Shown here piece by piece: positions 47,101 to 59,300 of a stretch of 64,000 nt of DNA; positions within the stretch are counted from its first letter, which is position 1; every line of letters starts with the position of its first letter. Location: assembly GCA_004794785.1 (NCBI GenBank), contig SJOL01004096.1:23609-87608 (forward strand), in the 5' to 3' direction. The notes beneath the pieces are model-generated. The model ran no database searches, had not been told where the DNA came from, and saw only the letters and a program-made list of their open reading frames with translations. Position numbers and translations under genes: made by a program. This DNA is from Opisthorchis felineus. Lineage: Eukaryota; Platyhelminthes; Trematoda; Opisthorchiida; Opisthorchiidae.

Positions 47101-50100
47101 AGAGTGAAAAGTGTCCAAAATAACAACATCAGCGTTGGTGCAGTTCAACACTGAAAACAAATTTTTGGTCGTAATGAGTTGCCTGAAATACTAATACAAT
47201 GGGATGGGATGGGATGGGATGGGAAGTATTTCTAACTTTTCTTGCAGGAAGTTGGCGATATTTGTGTTGAATAAAGCTTATCTCAGGAAGAGTGATATCC
47301 GGTAATGAACAGGTGAGAAGCGCTAAAGGCAACTGGTATCGGCTGCACCTGGGGCCGGCTTATCTTCAATTTTTTGTCGAGAAACCCGATTTCATCGTTG
47401 TTTTTTCATGATGATGTACACCTGAGTTAAACACCGATACCGACTATAGAGGCAGCTTTTGGATCCCCGTTTTTGATGCGATTATTCTAAGCATTTCTCA
47501 TCAGGAGTGACCGTCTTCCTTTTTAGCCCTGGTCGTTATCCAAAATGACAGTAGAAGTGCACTCGATTGTCTGATGAGTCTTCTCGAAATCTGCTGGTGT
47601 TTTTGTCTTCTCGGTGGACATATTGGAATGATACCCTTGCAGTGTGTTGAACCGATAAGCATAAGTGATTCTTACTGATTAGCAGTTATCACTACACAGA
47701 GCAGAATCTTCCCGGTAGACCGTGCAAGGATCCAACGATATTGCCGGGTGCGTACAACATGCAGCACAAACAATCGCACGCCCATTATCTAGCTCTTCGA
47801 ACAATCTGAAATTTTCTCTTACAAAGTAACATAAAGTGATAACATTCGCATCCCCTTGATGTTTTGTGTGATATTCCTGTGTTTAGCGATTCAGTGGGTC
47901 TAAATTTCGGATGTATTTTGTAACTGTCCGAATTTGAATAGGCTCCTTTCAAACTTGAGGTTTCTAACTTAAGACAGAACAGAGTTATGTGGAGATAGCG
48001 CGTGTCGGAAATAACACTGTTGTGTCTCGTGTATCGCATGTTACGTACAACGCGCAAGCTTCTAAGTGAAATCAAATCAGTAACCTTTCCCTAAATATCC
48101 ACTAGAAAATCCTAGATTGTCCAGGATGTTTCTTCTGTTCTAATTTGGCGTTTCTTCCCATGCTTGATTCTGTGACTGCCGTGGCTGAACTTTCGGGTCT
48201 GTTCTCCCCTCCCTACGGCTGGTTGCCTACACCCCAAATGCCTGCGTTCGCCTGGTGATATGTCTGTCACTCGATCAATAATATTTACTTATCTATCTAG
48301 ATGGCCTCGTTTGCATTGAATTTGCTATTGTCTTTCATCCGTGGTACAGTCTGAGATTCAGTTAGATCCTGAAATATACATACTCCCACCCCCGCCGTCG
48401 CCATTTACTCCATGGCTGGGAACCAGTGTACTCCACCGGGTCAATCGTACTGCTGCCTGTGACTGAGACACCAACGATCTAATGTCGGTGGTCTTCTCTA
48501 CGTGCGACATTCTCATTTTTTTCATGGCTTTGTTTAAATTCACATTCCTATTCCATCCTACCAGCCGTTCAGCTGCGCTGTTCCTTCAAGGCACAATAGA
48601 GTCTGATAATGCCGGTCGAAATCCTTTCGCTAGCACTGCCGTCTGTGGTCTACTTGCAGCTGCTTATTCCTCTGCGTAATGTGCTTGCCTTGTAGCTAAG
48701 CTACTCTAGAAATCACTCTTAAATAATGCGTGGGAACTTGAGTTGCCTTGCAAGCACCGAATACGAAGTAAACTGAATATATCCTTAGTAACATAAGGTT
48801 AAATGGACTCGGAGATGAATACGAATCTAAAGACCTGGTGGATATTCTCTGAGTTTTTCTATAGTTTTACGAATCGCAAATCCAGCAACCTGCTAATTTT
48901 TTCACCGCTAGCCTGTACATAAGTACGTGTAGCCTGAAAAGCTGCATGAAAGTTGTGAGGAGCTGTGAAATGCACAGTTAACCTCATCTGCGGAAACTTT
49001 TCATGTGCTTCGCACAGTTATTTCCTCCTCGGCTACTCTGGCTTGGTCCTGTCCACTGGCCCGAGCAGTGTGACCGTTGTCGCATTCAACCGGCCTCTCA
49101 GAGATGACGGTCTGTTGCTGGGCCGAGGTCATCGTCAACATAGCTGCATCATACAGTCTTTATTCATGGAGACTTTTTGAAACCATATCAGGTAGATGTA
49201 TTAATCTGGAACTCACCATAGCCATCCTATGTAAGCCATTCCACAAAAGCTACATTGTTTGCATGAACCCAACCGCCGCGATCCACAGTAAGAGGTGGTA
49301 TTCGTCCTGTGGTCCCGACTTCAAGGGACCACGCGTCATATCCTGATGACACTTGATAAGGGCATTCTCAGACTCTGATGTATTCTTTCTGCCGATATCG
49401 GTGATTTCGTATGGCGCGATCTTTACTAAACCTCAGATCCAAAGATGGCAACAATCCTAATTTGGTTGAAAATTTCCGTCGTACGTGTGACCGACCTGAT
49501 TATTGCTTTACTATTCAATGAACTTACTTTGATTCTTACCTTGCTTGATACTCCCTCGTTTTCTTCATAATCCCGACGTTCCAACAGATCCATTTACGAA
49601 TCGCCTGTAGTGCGCGATCTACTTGATGGGAAGAGTATCACCTTAGCCAACGGTATCGTAGTAAGTCGTGTTGAACCTACGTGCTTCATGAGGGTCATTT
49701 TGTCTTGTATCGAACCATACGCAATGAAGACTTTTTTTATCTCTCTTCTCACCGTCTTATCTCATTGTAGATCCAACCGGATGAAGTGACGTCGCCGGCT
49801 CCATTCACTCCTAATTTTCTAGTTGTCGACTGCCCAACAGAGGACTTTATCCTAGCATTGAGTGAGAACGAGGCCCTATTTTCCACCTTAAGACATAAAC
49901 CGGAAGACGAACGCGCACTCCACCCTGGCCTCTCCTTCGTTGTTCACATTGTTCCACAAGGCATGTTTTCCTCCGAGGTCTATCAGAAATTCGTCCAAAA
50001 GTGAGTGCCTAAAAAGCGAATGGCACATAATTGGTGAAGTGTCATAATTTCACTGCTTTCAACAGCATCTCCGCTGTTAGTCCTGCCTGAATTTTTGCAA

Positions 50101-53100
50101 GTGAAACTTGAAGCCTAATTGAACATTGCATGATTGAAAAGGCAAATTTTGGCGGTGGACTTAAACCTGTGACGTACCGTTTACCGGACTTGCCCTGTAC
50201 TGCACAAGCTACCGACAACGTTACTTCTAATCAGACTCATGCGCCTGAGCTCCACGCGTTATTCGTCTCATCTCTACTTAATGGCCTGTGTCAGTGGCGA
50301 TATCAAGCGCTTGTCAGGCTTGAATTCCCTCCAGATACCCGAAAAAAGCTTTGGTTCAAATTAGGATAAAGTAGAAGGGTGTTTCCGGAATCCAACCTGA
50401 AGTACGAAAATAAAAAACCTGAAGTGTTTATGAATTTACCTTCTTTAATCACTGTTATAACCCGATACGTGGTTAGCAATATCTTTTTAGTAGGCGGTCT
50501 CCGGCTACTGCTTTCAGTTTGATAAGCTGTATGTAATATTCCCTTGCCTTCCCTTCCCCGTACGTTCACGTGCCTAAAGCTCTCTTTAACTTTACTTAGC
50601 TTGAATTGTTCAACGGTTGATTGAAACCAAGACCGAAAAATTCTCACCCGACACCTGAGGAAACACCGTAACCATGCAAAACATATTACTATATTTTGCA
50701 AACCTAAAGCCGCAAGAGATGTTAAAAACTGTTATGTTCACTAAACTCCCTACTTTAAATCACATCAGTTCCTGGTGTAAGCTACACCAACGATAACACC
50801 AGTCACCCAACGATTTGAGTTTGTTGACGAAAGTGATAATCTCTCAATGTTTTGCCGGACTAGTATTTGATCAGTGTCACATACGATACCATAATTAGTG
50901 ATAAACCTTCCGCCTTTCTGACGTGAGGTAAACGAGCTCCCTGTTGAACAATATCCACACATTGCCTAAATCGATCCAGTTTTGAGCTGTCTGAAATTTC
51001 CCGTCTGTCTTGAATGTCGCACGACCTCTAATCTGTCGTGTTGTTCTTCAGGGATCATTCTTGAAACTGGGATCACGGTACTGGTAACGCAAGTTCTTTC
51101 ATACCGTGTGCTTTTATTGTTTCCCACGTTTCCACCATCGTTGGCAAGCTCTATAACAAGAATTTAGTATACCAATATCTTCCCCGATATCCGAGTGAAT
51201 TTGATTTAGACAGGCTGGTCTTATTGCTCCATTTAGGTTAACAGCATCCAGGATATAATAGTAGAAGCCTTGAGAATGGTCACTACATTCAGGCCGTGAA
51301 TTGGCTTGTTCAATTTTACCATCAGATTTTATTTAATTGATGATTATCGTTGTAAAACGGACCTTGCGTACGCCTGCTCCCCTGGCAGTAGATGTGTATG
51401 CACCCACCTCGTCTACGTGTTTCATCATCATATTCTGTTGCTTTACGTACCAATCACCAGTAGCAGTTAATTTCATCTTTTACTATGGAGTTTTGTAATG
51501 ACAATGATAGTGGGAACGTTGCCAAAAATGTCGTACCTATGGTCGTTTCACTTTCGCCATAGTCGCCCCACTACAGATTACTTCACTGCACAGTATTGCT
51601 GATCATACAACTGGAAGGCGTATCTCAGATAAATGCTACCTCTTGACTTGATTGTCTTCCAATCCAACTAAGTTAATTAATGGCGGACTTTGTTCGCATT
51701 TGGTGAGGTTGGATTGTCTACCAAATGAACTGATACCTTATTTAGGATATGGAATGGAAACCTAAAAGCAATGGTCTTGCAAATACGGAACCCAAGCATT
51801 GTTAGTTTGGACCTTTTTGAAGTGACACATATATGGCCACATGTGGAGAGCTCGCGTGATGCACTGATTGTAATGCATTGAGTATTTCGCTTCGATCACA
51901 TGTTCTTTCAATGCTCCTTCGTTGTTTGTGTGACAAATTCCAATGACAGACTTATATGTAGTTAACAGTCGTTACCACCTTTGTGAAGCTTCCTGTGCTG
52001 CTACAAGTTGGTTTGTGCGTAATTGCTTTAAACTACTGATGAGTACTGCTAACGCAGTGGTGAGTGGTTTTCGCCTGTTTCGAGTGATGTAACCTACTCA
52101 TTTTACTTGTAGGCTGGTTTAACATACCCCCTAATGTATCTCTAATAAGAACCCTTACTTTTGACGCTCTCTAAGATTCTTAGTGGGCGTTTGGTTTGTT
52201 TAGTTTGGAAAATGAACGACCGCAGAGGCGCCATTGGCAGCTTTTCCATAACATGCTGTTTTAACTTATGGAGATTGTTACGAAGCTTTACTAGAATCCC
52301 TGTTGCCTTCCTCTTCTTTTGAGACTTCTGGTTACGAAACACCGCCCTAAAGAATTCCCCACTGTTCGTTTACACTCTCTGAAAACGTACAGCTCGAGTT
52401 GGCTGTCGAAGGTTGCATCTTAGGTTATATATCGCATTCCGCACCTTGAAAATCTCAGATCTCTAACCGAAATGTATTAGTGTCTTGGGGATATCACCTT
52501 AGAATGTCGCGATTCATCACATGTACTAAATACTTGGCTGCGGACATCCTTTCTGTATTCAGACCGATGATTGATAGTCTGTGTAGTCATAAAACTCCGC
52601 AGTGATTTAAGCAGCCCCATTTACGTCTGGAGTGTACTAATCTAAACACGTATCCGTTGTCAACAGTTGGGCTTGAGTACTAGGTGACTTGCATCTCAGT
52701 GTTTTTAGACATTTCGTACAGCGTCCTGACGGTCTAATCTTTATCACTATATCAGGCCGAGGTTCCGAGAAGTCATGAGGGGGCGATTGGAATACCGAAC
52801 AGTTAAATACTCAACGTTATGTTCGATCAACACAGTGTACTGCGTAGCGCATGTCTGAACCTACTAAATTATTTCGCTATCGTAGGTCTTCGCTGTCTCC
52901 GGAAAGAATTTCAAATCACAAACTATGGTGCCAAAACGTAATTGGTTTAATGAGCCTACCATTACTGTGACCCATAGTGCGGTCACCGGGGCGAGATGGC
53001 TCAGTGGTGGGAGCGCGAATTTACTGACCGGAAGGTCCGTGGTTCGAACCCGACCTCTGCCTCTCGACCTCCTCTGTCTAGACTTGGGCAACCTGGCAGT

Positions 53101-53348
53101 ATCCCAGTCCTCATGCTTCCTTCGAATGGCATGGCAACTAGGCACCGAAAGGGTGTTACGGCTGAACGATTAGCATTTTATTATCAGTGCGGCCACCATT
53201 CCGTCTTTCGCATTCACTATGGGCCCAATTATACTTACTTGGTTTACGGCACAAGGGCCTTGGCTTCAGTGTGCTATTGGTTTTAAGACTACCCCACCTC
53301 TCCTTTCACTTTTGTTGAGAAAACTCCTTGTCATCACGTTGCTTATGG

Positions 53349-53392
<44 letters not shown>

Positions 53393-56300
53393 CTACGTTT
53401 TCTTTATATTCCCTTGTCCCGCAAGTCTAGGTGCTGCAACCCTGAATCATCTTGAAGAATCTATGATTTCGGTAACTTCCTAGCGTACTGCTTCTCATTT
53501 TAGACAGCAATTCTTTTTCCCTGATTGACTTAACTTACTTGGCGCCCAGGAGATCATGTAGCGCAGGCAAGGACATCCTAAACCGGTTATGACTGGAATG
53601 AGCGCGTGAGGTTTCACACTGAAGTTCAGCAACCAGTGAGTCGTCAACCAAAGGTCGAAAGGTATTTGCGGAAAAAGCTCTGCATATGGCTTTGTAGATT
53701 CTGTGGTTCGGCCAGTGAACCCGTAGATCGTCTTTGAATGGCATGCTACGACATACTGCTCGTCCTCTCGAATGCAGCGATTTAGGTCTTTGCTGAAATG
53801 CCGCTAGGCCCGATAGAACTCCTTCAGCACATTCTTTATCTGATCTGACCTCCTGCCTTTAGGAATCCATCTTCAATCCACGATGTTTTTTCCCCTTTAT
53901 TGACTCACCCATACCGAATAACACCGCGGTCGATTTGGGCTTTGTTGAATGATTCTGATTGGCGTTTGCGCGTCGGAGTTTGTGCATTTTGAAAATTCAT
54001 CCTAAATAAATGTTTACTGGGATCAGCAACGATCGTAGGCAAACAATTAGACACGCTGTCCCACCAGACAGTGTTTATCGACTTTCTGGGTGTGTAAGTT
54101 GGCTTGCACATCTGACCAGGGCAATTGTCGCCTTCTAGCTGTCATTCCATCGAGTCCTAAACGAATCTTGCTTTATGTGAGATCCCGAAGTGATCAGACT
54201 CATTTCGGCCAACTGGCCAATGGAGAATAGATTCCCACAAGCGAAAGCAATCAGCAGTTTTGATCCAGCGTTCCATCGGTTTTGTTCATCTGCATTGTCT
54301 CCGTACGGATCGTGCACTTGTCAGAATCTGAAGTTGTCCAGTCTGTCGCACAAGAATCGTCGTAACAATGCCACTTTGTCTCGGTGCACTCTTGCACCTG
54401 TAAAACAAAAAGTATGAGAATGACAATTTTGCAAAAATAAATTGAGGATGAGAATCCACAAAGTATTTTGACCTCAACCCTATTGTTTTGAGCATTTCAT
54501 CATTGGAATGTAGTTTGTGCTCAATGTGACCGCTAAGTCGTCCTCTTTTTGAAGTGTGTGCAATCTTTCAGCATCTGTGAGCTACAGATTGCGGTCAAGA
54601 TATGAACAATTACCGTTTTTCAGAATTGCATTCCGGACACAACTGCTTCTAACTTTTTTTAAGGGCTCCATTGTGTATTTTCGCTTTTCTTGTAGAATAG
54701 TTTGGGCGGCGAGATGACTCAGTGGTTAGAGCGCGAATTTACTTAAGAGTCGTGGTTCAATCCACGGCATCGGCATCTCGATTGCCTCTGTCTAGGCTTG
54801 GGCTTCCTGGCAGTCTCTCAATCCTCGTGCTTCCTTCGGGTGGTATGGTAGCTAGGGTGCTACAGCCGAACAATTTTTGTTGTAGAATAGATTGGAACTT
54901 CTGGTTCCCCGTGCTTTCCAACTTTTTTCATGTACCGAATAAGTCAACTTGCGATTCTGCCTTGGAATGGAACTGCTTCACAAAATAATCGTATCTATCG
55001 ATTCCGAGCTCTATAAAGGAACCCCTCTGCCGGGAGTAAAAATGCCAGAGTTCATGCCACTTTTCAACTCAGTTGTTCATTTTTACTGGCCTATTCCACC
55101 TCCTCCCTCGTTCTTGGGTGACGCGTTTTTCTTGTTTCTCCCGGTTGGCAGACTCACCAAAGTGAGCACTGAAAGCTTCCGTCCACACGAACTACCTGCG
55201 TGTCAACTGCCCAGTTCTCAGCACGTCACACACCCTATTCATCATCTGGTACTTGACGGCAGCGGCTGCATTCCACCGCTTTCAGGTCTCTACTCACAGT
55301 CCACAATTCTGCATCATTTCTTCGATCGCGACGTCTACCCACTTTTATACGACTGTCGATCAGCTCACCGACTTCAGGTGAGCATAAACTTGGCACTCTT
55401 ATATCTGTTTTTTCTGCCAAGACACCCAATCTCTACCCTGGTTTTTCATCTTTATAAACGTTCATATCTTCCACCTTCGTAAAATGTCATAACGCTGCTC
55501 GAACTTTTCACCAGTTCCTTCAGTCTCGCAAGAAATAGCTCCTCACTGACGTGCATACATGTTTGAGATATGGAACTCTCCATAAATGGGCATAAACTAT
55601 ATACGTGATGCGCTACTCATAAGGTTGCTGAAAATTCTTCGACAGCAACCTTATGAGTAGTGTATTACGTCTATACATGTATCGCGATGTCTCGAATATC
55701 GTAGCAACTGAAACATGAGGCGGCCTGGTGCAGCACATTCAGTTGCCTGGATACATCACAAACGAGAGATTCAGCTGGGTTCCAGGTGAGTCTCTCGCAG
55801 AAAACCAATTTTTTTGCAAATGAGTGTATTTCGCTCATTTTGTGCATAAACTAGATTTTGGTAGAACTGACCAAACCTAATTATCGTAATGGTCTTGGAA
55901 TGGAATATTGTCGCAGGTGCACTTCATTCATGGTCTTTGCTACACTTGTGATCTGCATACGTTTGTTTGGGACTGTAGCTACGTACTCTTTCAACATCCT
56001 GTAAACGGACCGCCATGATTGACGCACTTCGATCGTGCTCGAGCGTTGTCAAGTGACAGACACTGACGGAAAAAATTGGTCACACGCTCATTGGAGGTGC
56101 CCCTGGTATGACTCAATTCCAGAGACTACCCACTGTCAAATCGCAAGATCAGTTATTCTGTTTGGTAGAGAAGAGAACCATCCCAACTTCATATGGATGT
56201 CACATTGAAATACAGAAGTAAAATAAGACACATCCATTCATTCCATGGAACGCAGATCTTATTTATCCTAACTGGGGCTAGCCTATATCCCAAATATTAC

Positions 56301-59300
56301 CTGACGCAAGCAATTGGTTCCATAACACGCCATCGGAATACTGGAAACCGAATCGAATATCTCGAAGACCTCTGAACAACTATGAATGCTAGTAGATTTG
56401 CTTGTCTTTTTTGCTCTGTCCCTAGGTAGCGTTGGTCACTGTTCTCTCCCTCTAGAACCTGGGGATTCTAGCTACCTTCACCTGCCGAATGACTCATTCG
56501 ATGAGAAATAAGCTGGTATAAAACGAAAGTAAGCCTGCCAGTGATGCTAGAACCAGGTGCGGAAGTACTCGTCAAACTGTCGTTTCCTTTACTCCGATAT
56601 TTACGTGAGTACTGGTTTATTAGTATCTAAATCAAATCATAGGACAAACACTGTCAGCAACTGGCAGATTTCGACTCCCTATTCCCACTGAGATTCTAAC
56701 TGATTTATTCCGTTCAGCTCGTGACGCTATATGCAGATGCTTCAGGTTTTCCGGATTCTGTTCTATTTTTGTCGTCTCACCACAGGAAATCCATAACGCG
56801 ATGTCCCAGACACCTGATCCTCACGCCTCCGTTGTATATGGACAACCACGGCTACAGTACAGAATACGCCCGTGGGCTGGATTTACAAAGTGAGTTTCCT
56901 CCGTTCATCCGATCATTTGTGGCCGAGCATCGATTTTCCCGCACAACCTCTCCCATTGAAGTTCGGTACCTCAAAGTTCATTTCGTCCCCACATTCCGTG
57001 AAAACGGGTGGCATACAAGAGTCCTACTGTACGGTCTGATCTCATCAATCGCCTGGGGAAGCACTAATTTCAATTTTCAGCTTTTGATGCATTCAACGTT
57101 TACGACTGCAATCCTGAGCAATGCATAGTGTTTGCGCATGGTACTATCTGCCTTTTAGAATGGGGTCCACGTGACCCTCCCTGTGCCCGGCTGGAGACAC
57201 TAAATGGCATGGCAGCTAACGGATGCCAGTGGCGTTCGTGATATCAGTTTCTATCCACACTGTCTCACTGGGTGTTGGAGGTGTAGGCACCTCGAATGTT
57301 TGTGGTAGGTTGACCCTAGGTCTCTCTTATTGCCCTATTATTTCTTCCCTACATTATACAGGACTTTTTTAAGTAACCTATCATGGTTACCCGGCATTGT
57401 TCTCATCTGGTGTTGCTATCAACCATGATAATGACGATGATGCATGGCTTCAGACTGCGCTGTTCATTATTTACACAAGGCCGCTTGTATTTGCCTATTC
57501 GTCGTTCAGAATACCGATGATGATCGATCATTCATCTCTCACCTAACCATATCGCCAACATGGTTCTTGCACGGGCTCCAAAACCGCATTGGATAAAAGG
57601 AACTCTTGATTGTCATAGCAGTCGGTCTACGTCTTTTTGAGCGCCAAAATCCGTTCTACTGAGGGACCATTCTTTGTACCTACTTCGTATTCTGCAAAGT
57701 CACCATAAGGGCGTCGTTTTTCATGTTTCTATATTAGCGTTCCACAGCTGAGGCTGAAATGTTTACGCTGGATAATCATATAGATATTAGTGTGCGATGC
57801 AGAGATTTATGATCGTTCGGTAGAAGAGTACGCTGTTGCATTGCAAGAATTATATTGACCGTTTTTCCACAAAGTTGCACAGACTCTGTTCGTTGTATTC
57901 GTCAGCCTTGTCAACGTTTCCGTTCTGTACGATTCGTGCTGGCAGTTTTCCGTCCGGCATATACTCATATAGCTACAAGCCTTGAACGGTTTTCAGCTAG
58001 CGGATCAGAAACCGTCCTACTTTAAAATGGAAGTCATCCTATCTGCTTGCTTGTGAACAAGTGATAGGTCAGTGAACTTTCCGTTCTTTGCCAGTACTGA
58101 TTGGAACCCATAAAGATTGTCTGGTATGACTTTGAGGGCGACCTTCCTTCTCTTCTGTTATTTGCCACAGTCCTCCGTATGAAACTCTGGATTCGGAGCG
58201 TTTATTGGATGAGGCTTTTGATCCCCTCTACGTCACTCGTGAAGAAGCTGAAATACAGTTTTCCAAGATGCTGAATTCAATTCCCGTGAACCTGCTACCC
58301 AAAGGTAAACACTCATCCACCAATCATGGAGCTGGCGGTGACGCGCAAGGTACATGTCTTCCTTTTATTCCCTTCCCTGCTAATTTGTTCTTATCCGTGG
58401 ATTTAATCTGGAGCCATACCGCCCCCACTGTGCGTGCTAGTCAACGTGGATATTCGACACTACTTACTAATTTTGAGTAGTTTGTGCTTGACCAATTTTT
58501 TTTCCTGGGCTTAGTCCGCTGGTGGCAGAGAGGTACTTCGCGGTTTGGATGTTCATCTTCCGCTCTCACTGTGGTGACTAACCGACTTCATAGAAAAGCG
58601 CAATTAGTTAGCTATTTCGAGCCTAAGTAACTGGTGTCTTGTTATTCAGGTTTTCAAGCTATTCCTGCTTTAGCTTAGCCCTTCTACACCACTAAGCCCT
58701 TGGATCAGCGGCACACAATTACACTTTATTGTACACTGTATTGACGGTTGTTTCCACATAAAAGACTGAATGCGTACAGAAGATTGAGTAGCAGGATCGT
58801 GATGAATCACGGAAAAAACGAAAATTACGTGCCTGCCAACCTATGGGAAACCACATACCATGTATTCATTTCTGTGTCCGCTGACATCTCTTAACCCTGT
58901 GTCCTTGATGAGCTGAGTGGTTCGCTTACCCTAGTTTGTCTGTTTTGATATTCAATCCCTTACAGTTATATCCTCATAGAGAGGCACTTCCTTAGAGAGG
59001 TCGTTCCCTTGGAAAACCTACAGCAGCCTTCCTTATCAGGCACGACGTAGTCTGCGATTTCCTGGATGAGGGACAACCCTTCATTTGAAGTGAATATCCT
59101 CTTGTTCTTTGTGGTCCATATTGGGAGGAGGAAATGCTGCATATCACAACCACAGTTCATCACAATGTTCTCCCTGCGCATGCTTGAAATGGTCTCCCTA
59201 AAACACGCTGAAGAAATAAGACCCACTTTGTTCCATTTCCGTAAAGTTCTTTCCTCATGCTCCGGAGACAACCGTGCTCATTTCCTTGACTGTTGAAAAG

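Larger units (their letters stand above)
41339..49587 (+). other. RNase Z intron 6, up to 8.2 kb
   Basis: Holds family A SINEs (41.7, 45.0 and minus-strand 46.4 kb) and the 119-bp tandem duplication (47.0 kb). A linker exon of the gene may be hidden here, but none could be identified. Other sequence is unclassified. Confidence 0.65.
50001..55214 (+). other. RNase Z intron 8, 5.2 kb
   Basis: Contains family A SINEs at 53.0 and 54.7 kb and the (AT)n array. The rest is unclassified. Confidence 0.7.

Noticed and set aside
52988..53062. Functional tRNA gene
   Set aside because: The head is followed by the same 110-bp body in every copy and varies between copies, as in a SINE; no clear anticodon arm.
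54949..55214. Long open frame upstream of RNase Z exon 9
   Set aside because: Only the part after the AG at 55213-55214 matches the family and the exon 8 phase; the upstream part is intron that happens to stay open.
56721..57128. 135-codon open frame overlapping exons 10 and 11
   Set aside because: The frame differs from that of the conserved blocks in both exons; it is a shadow.
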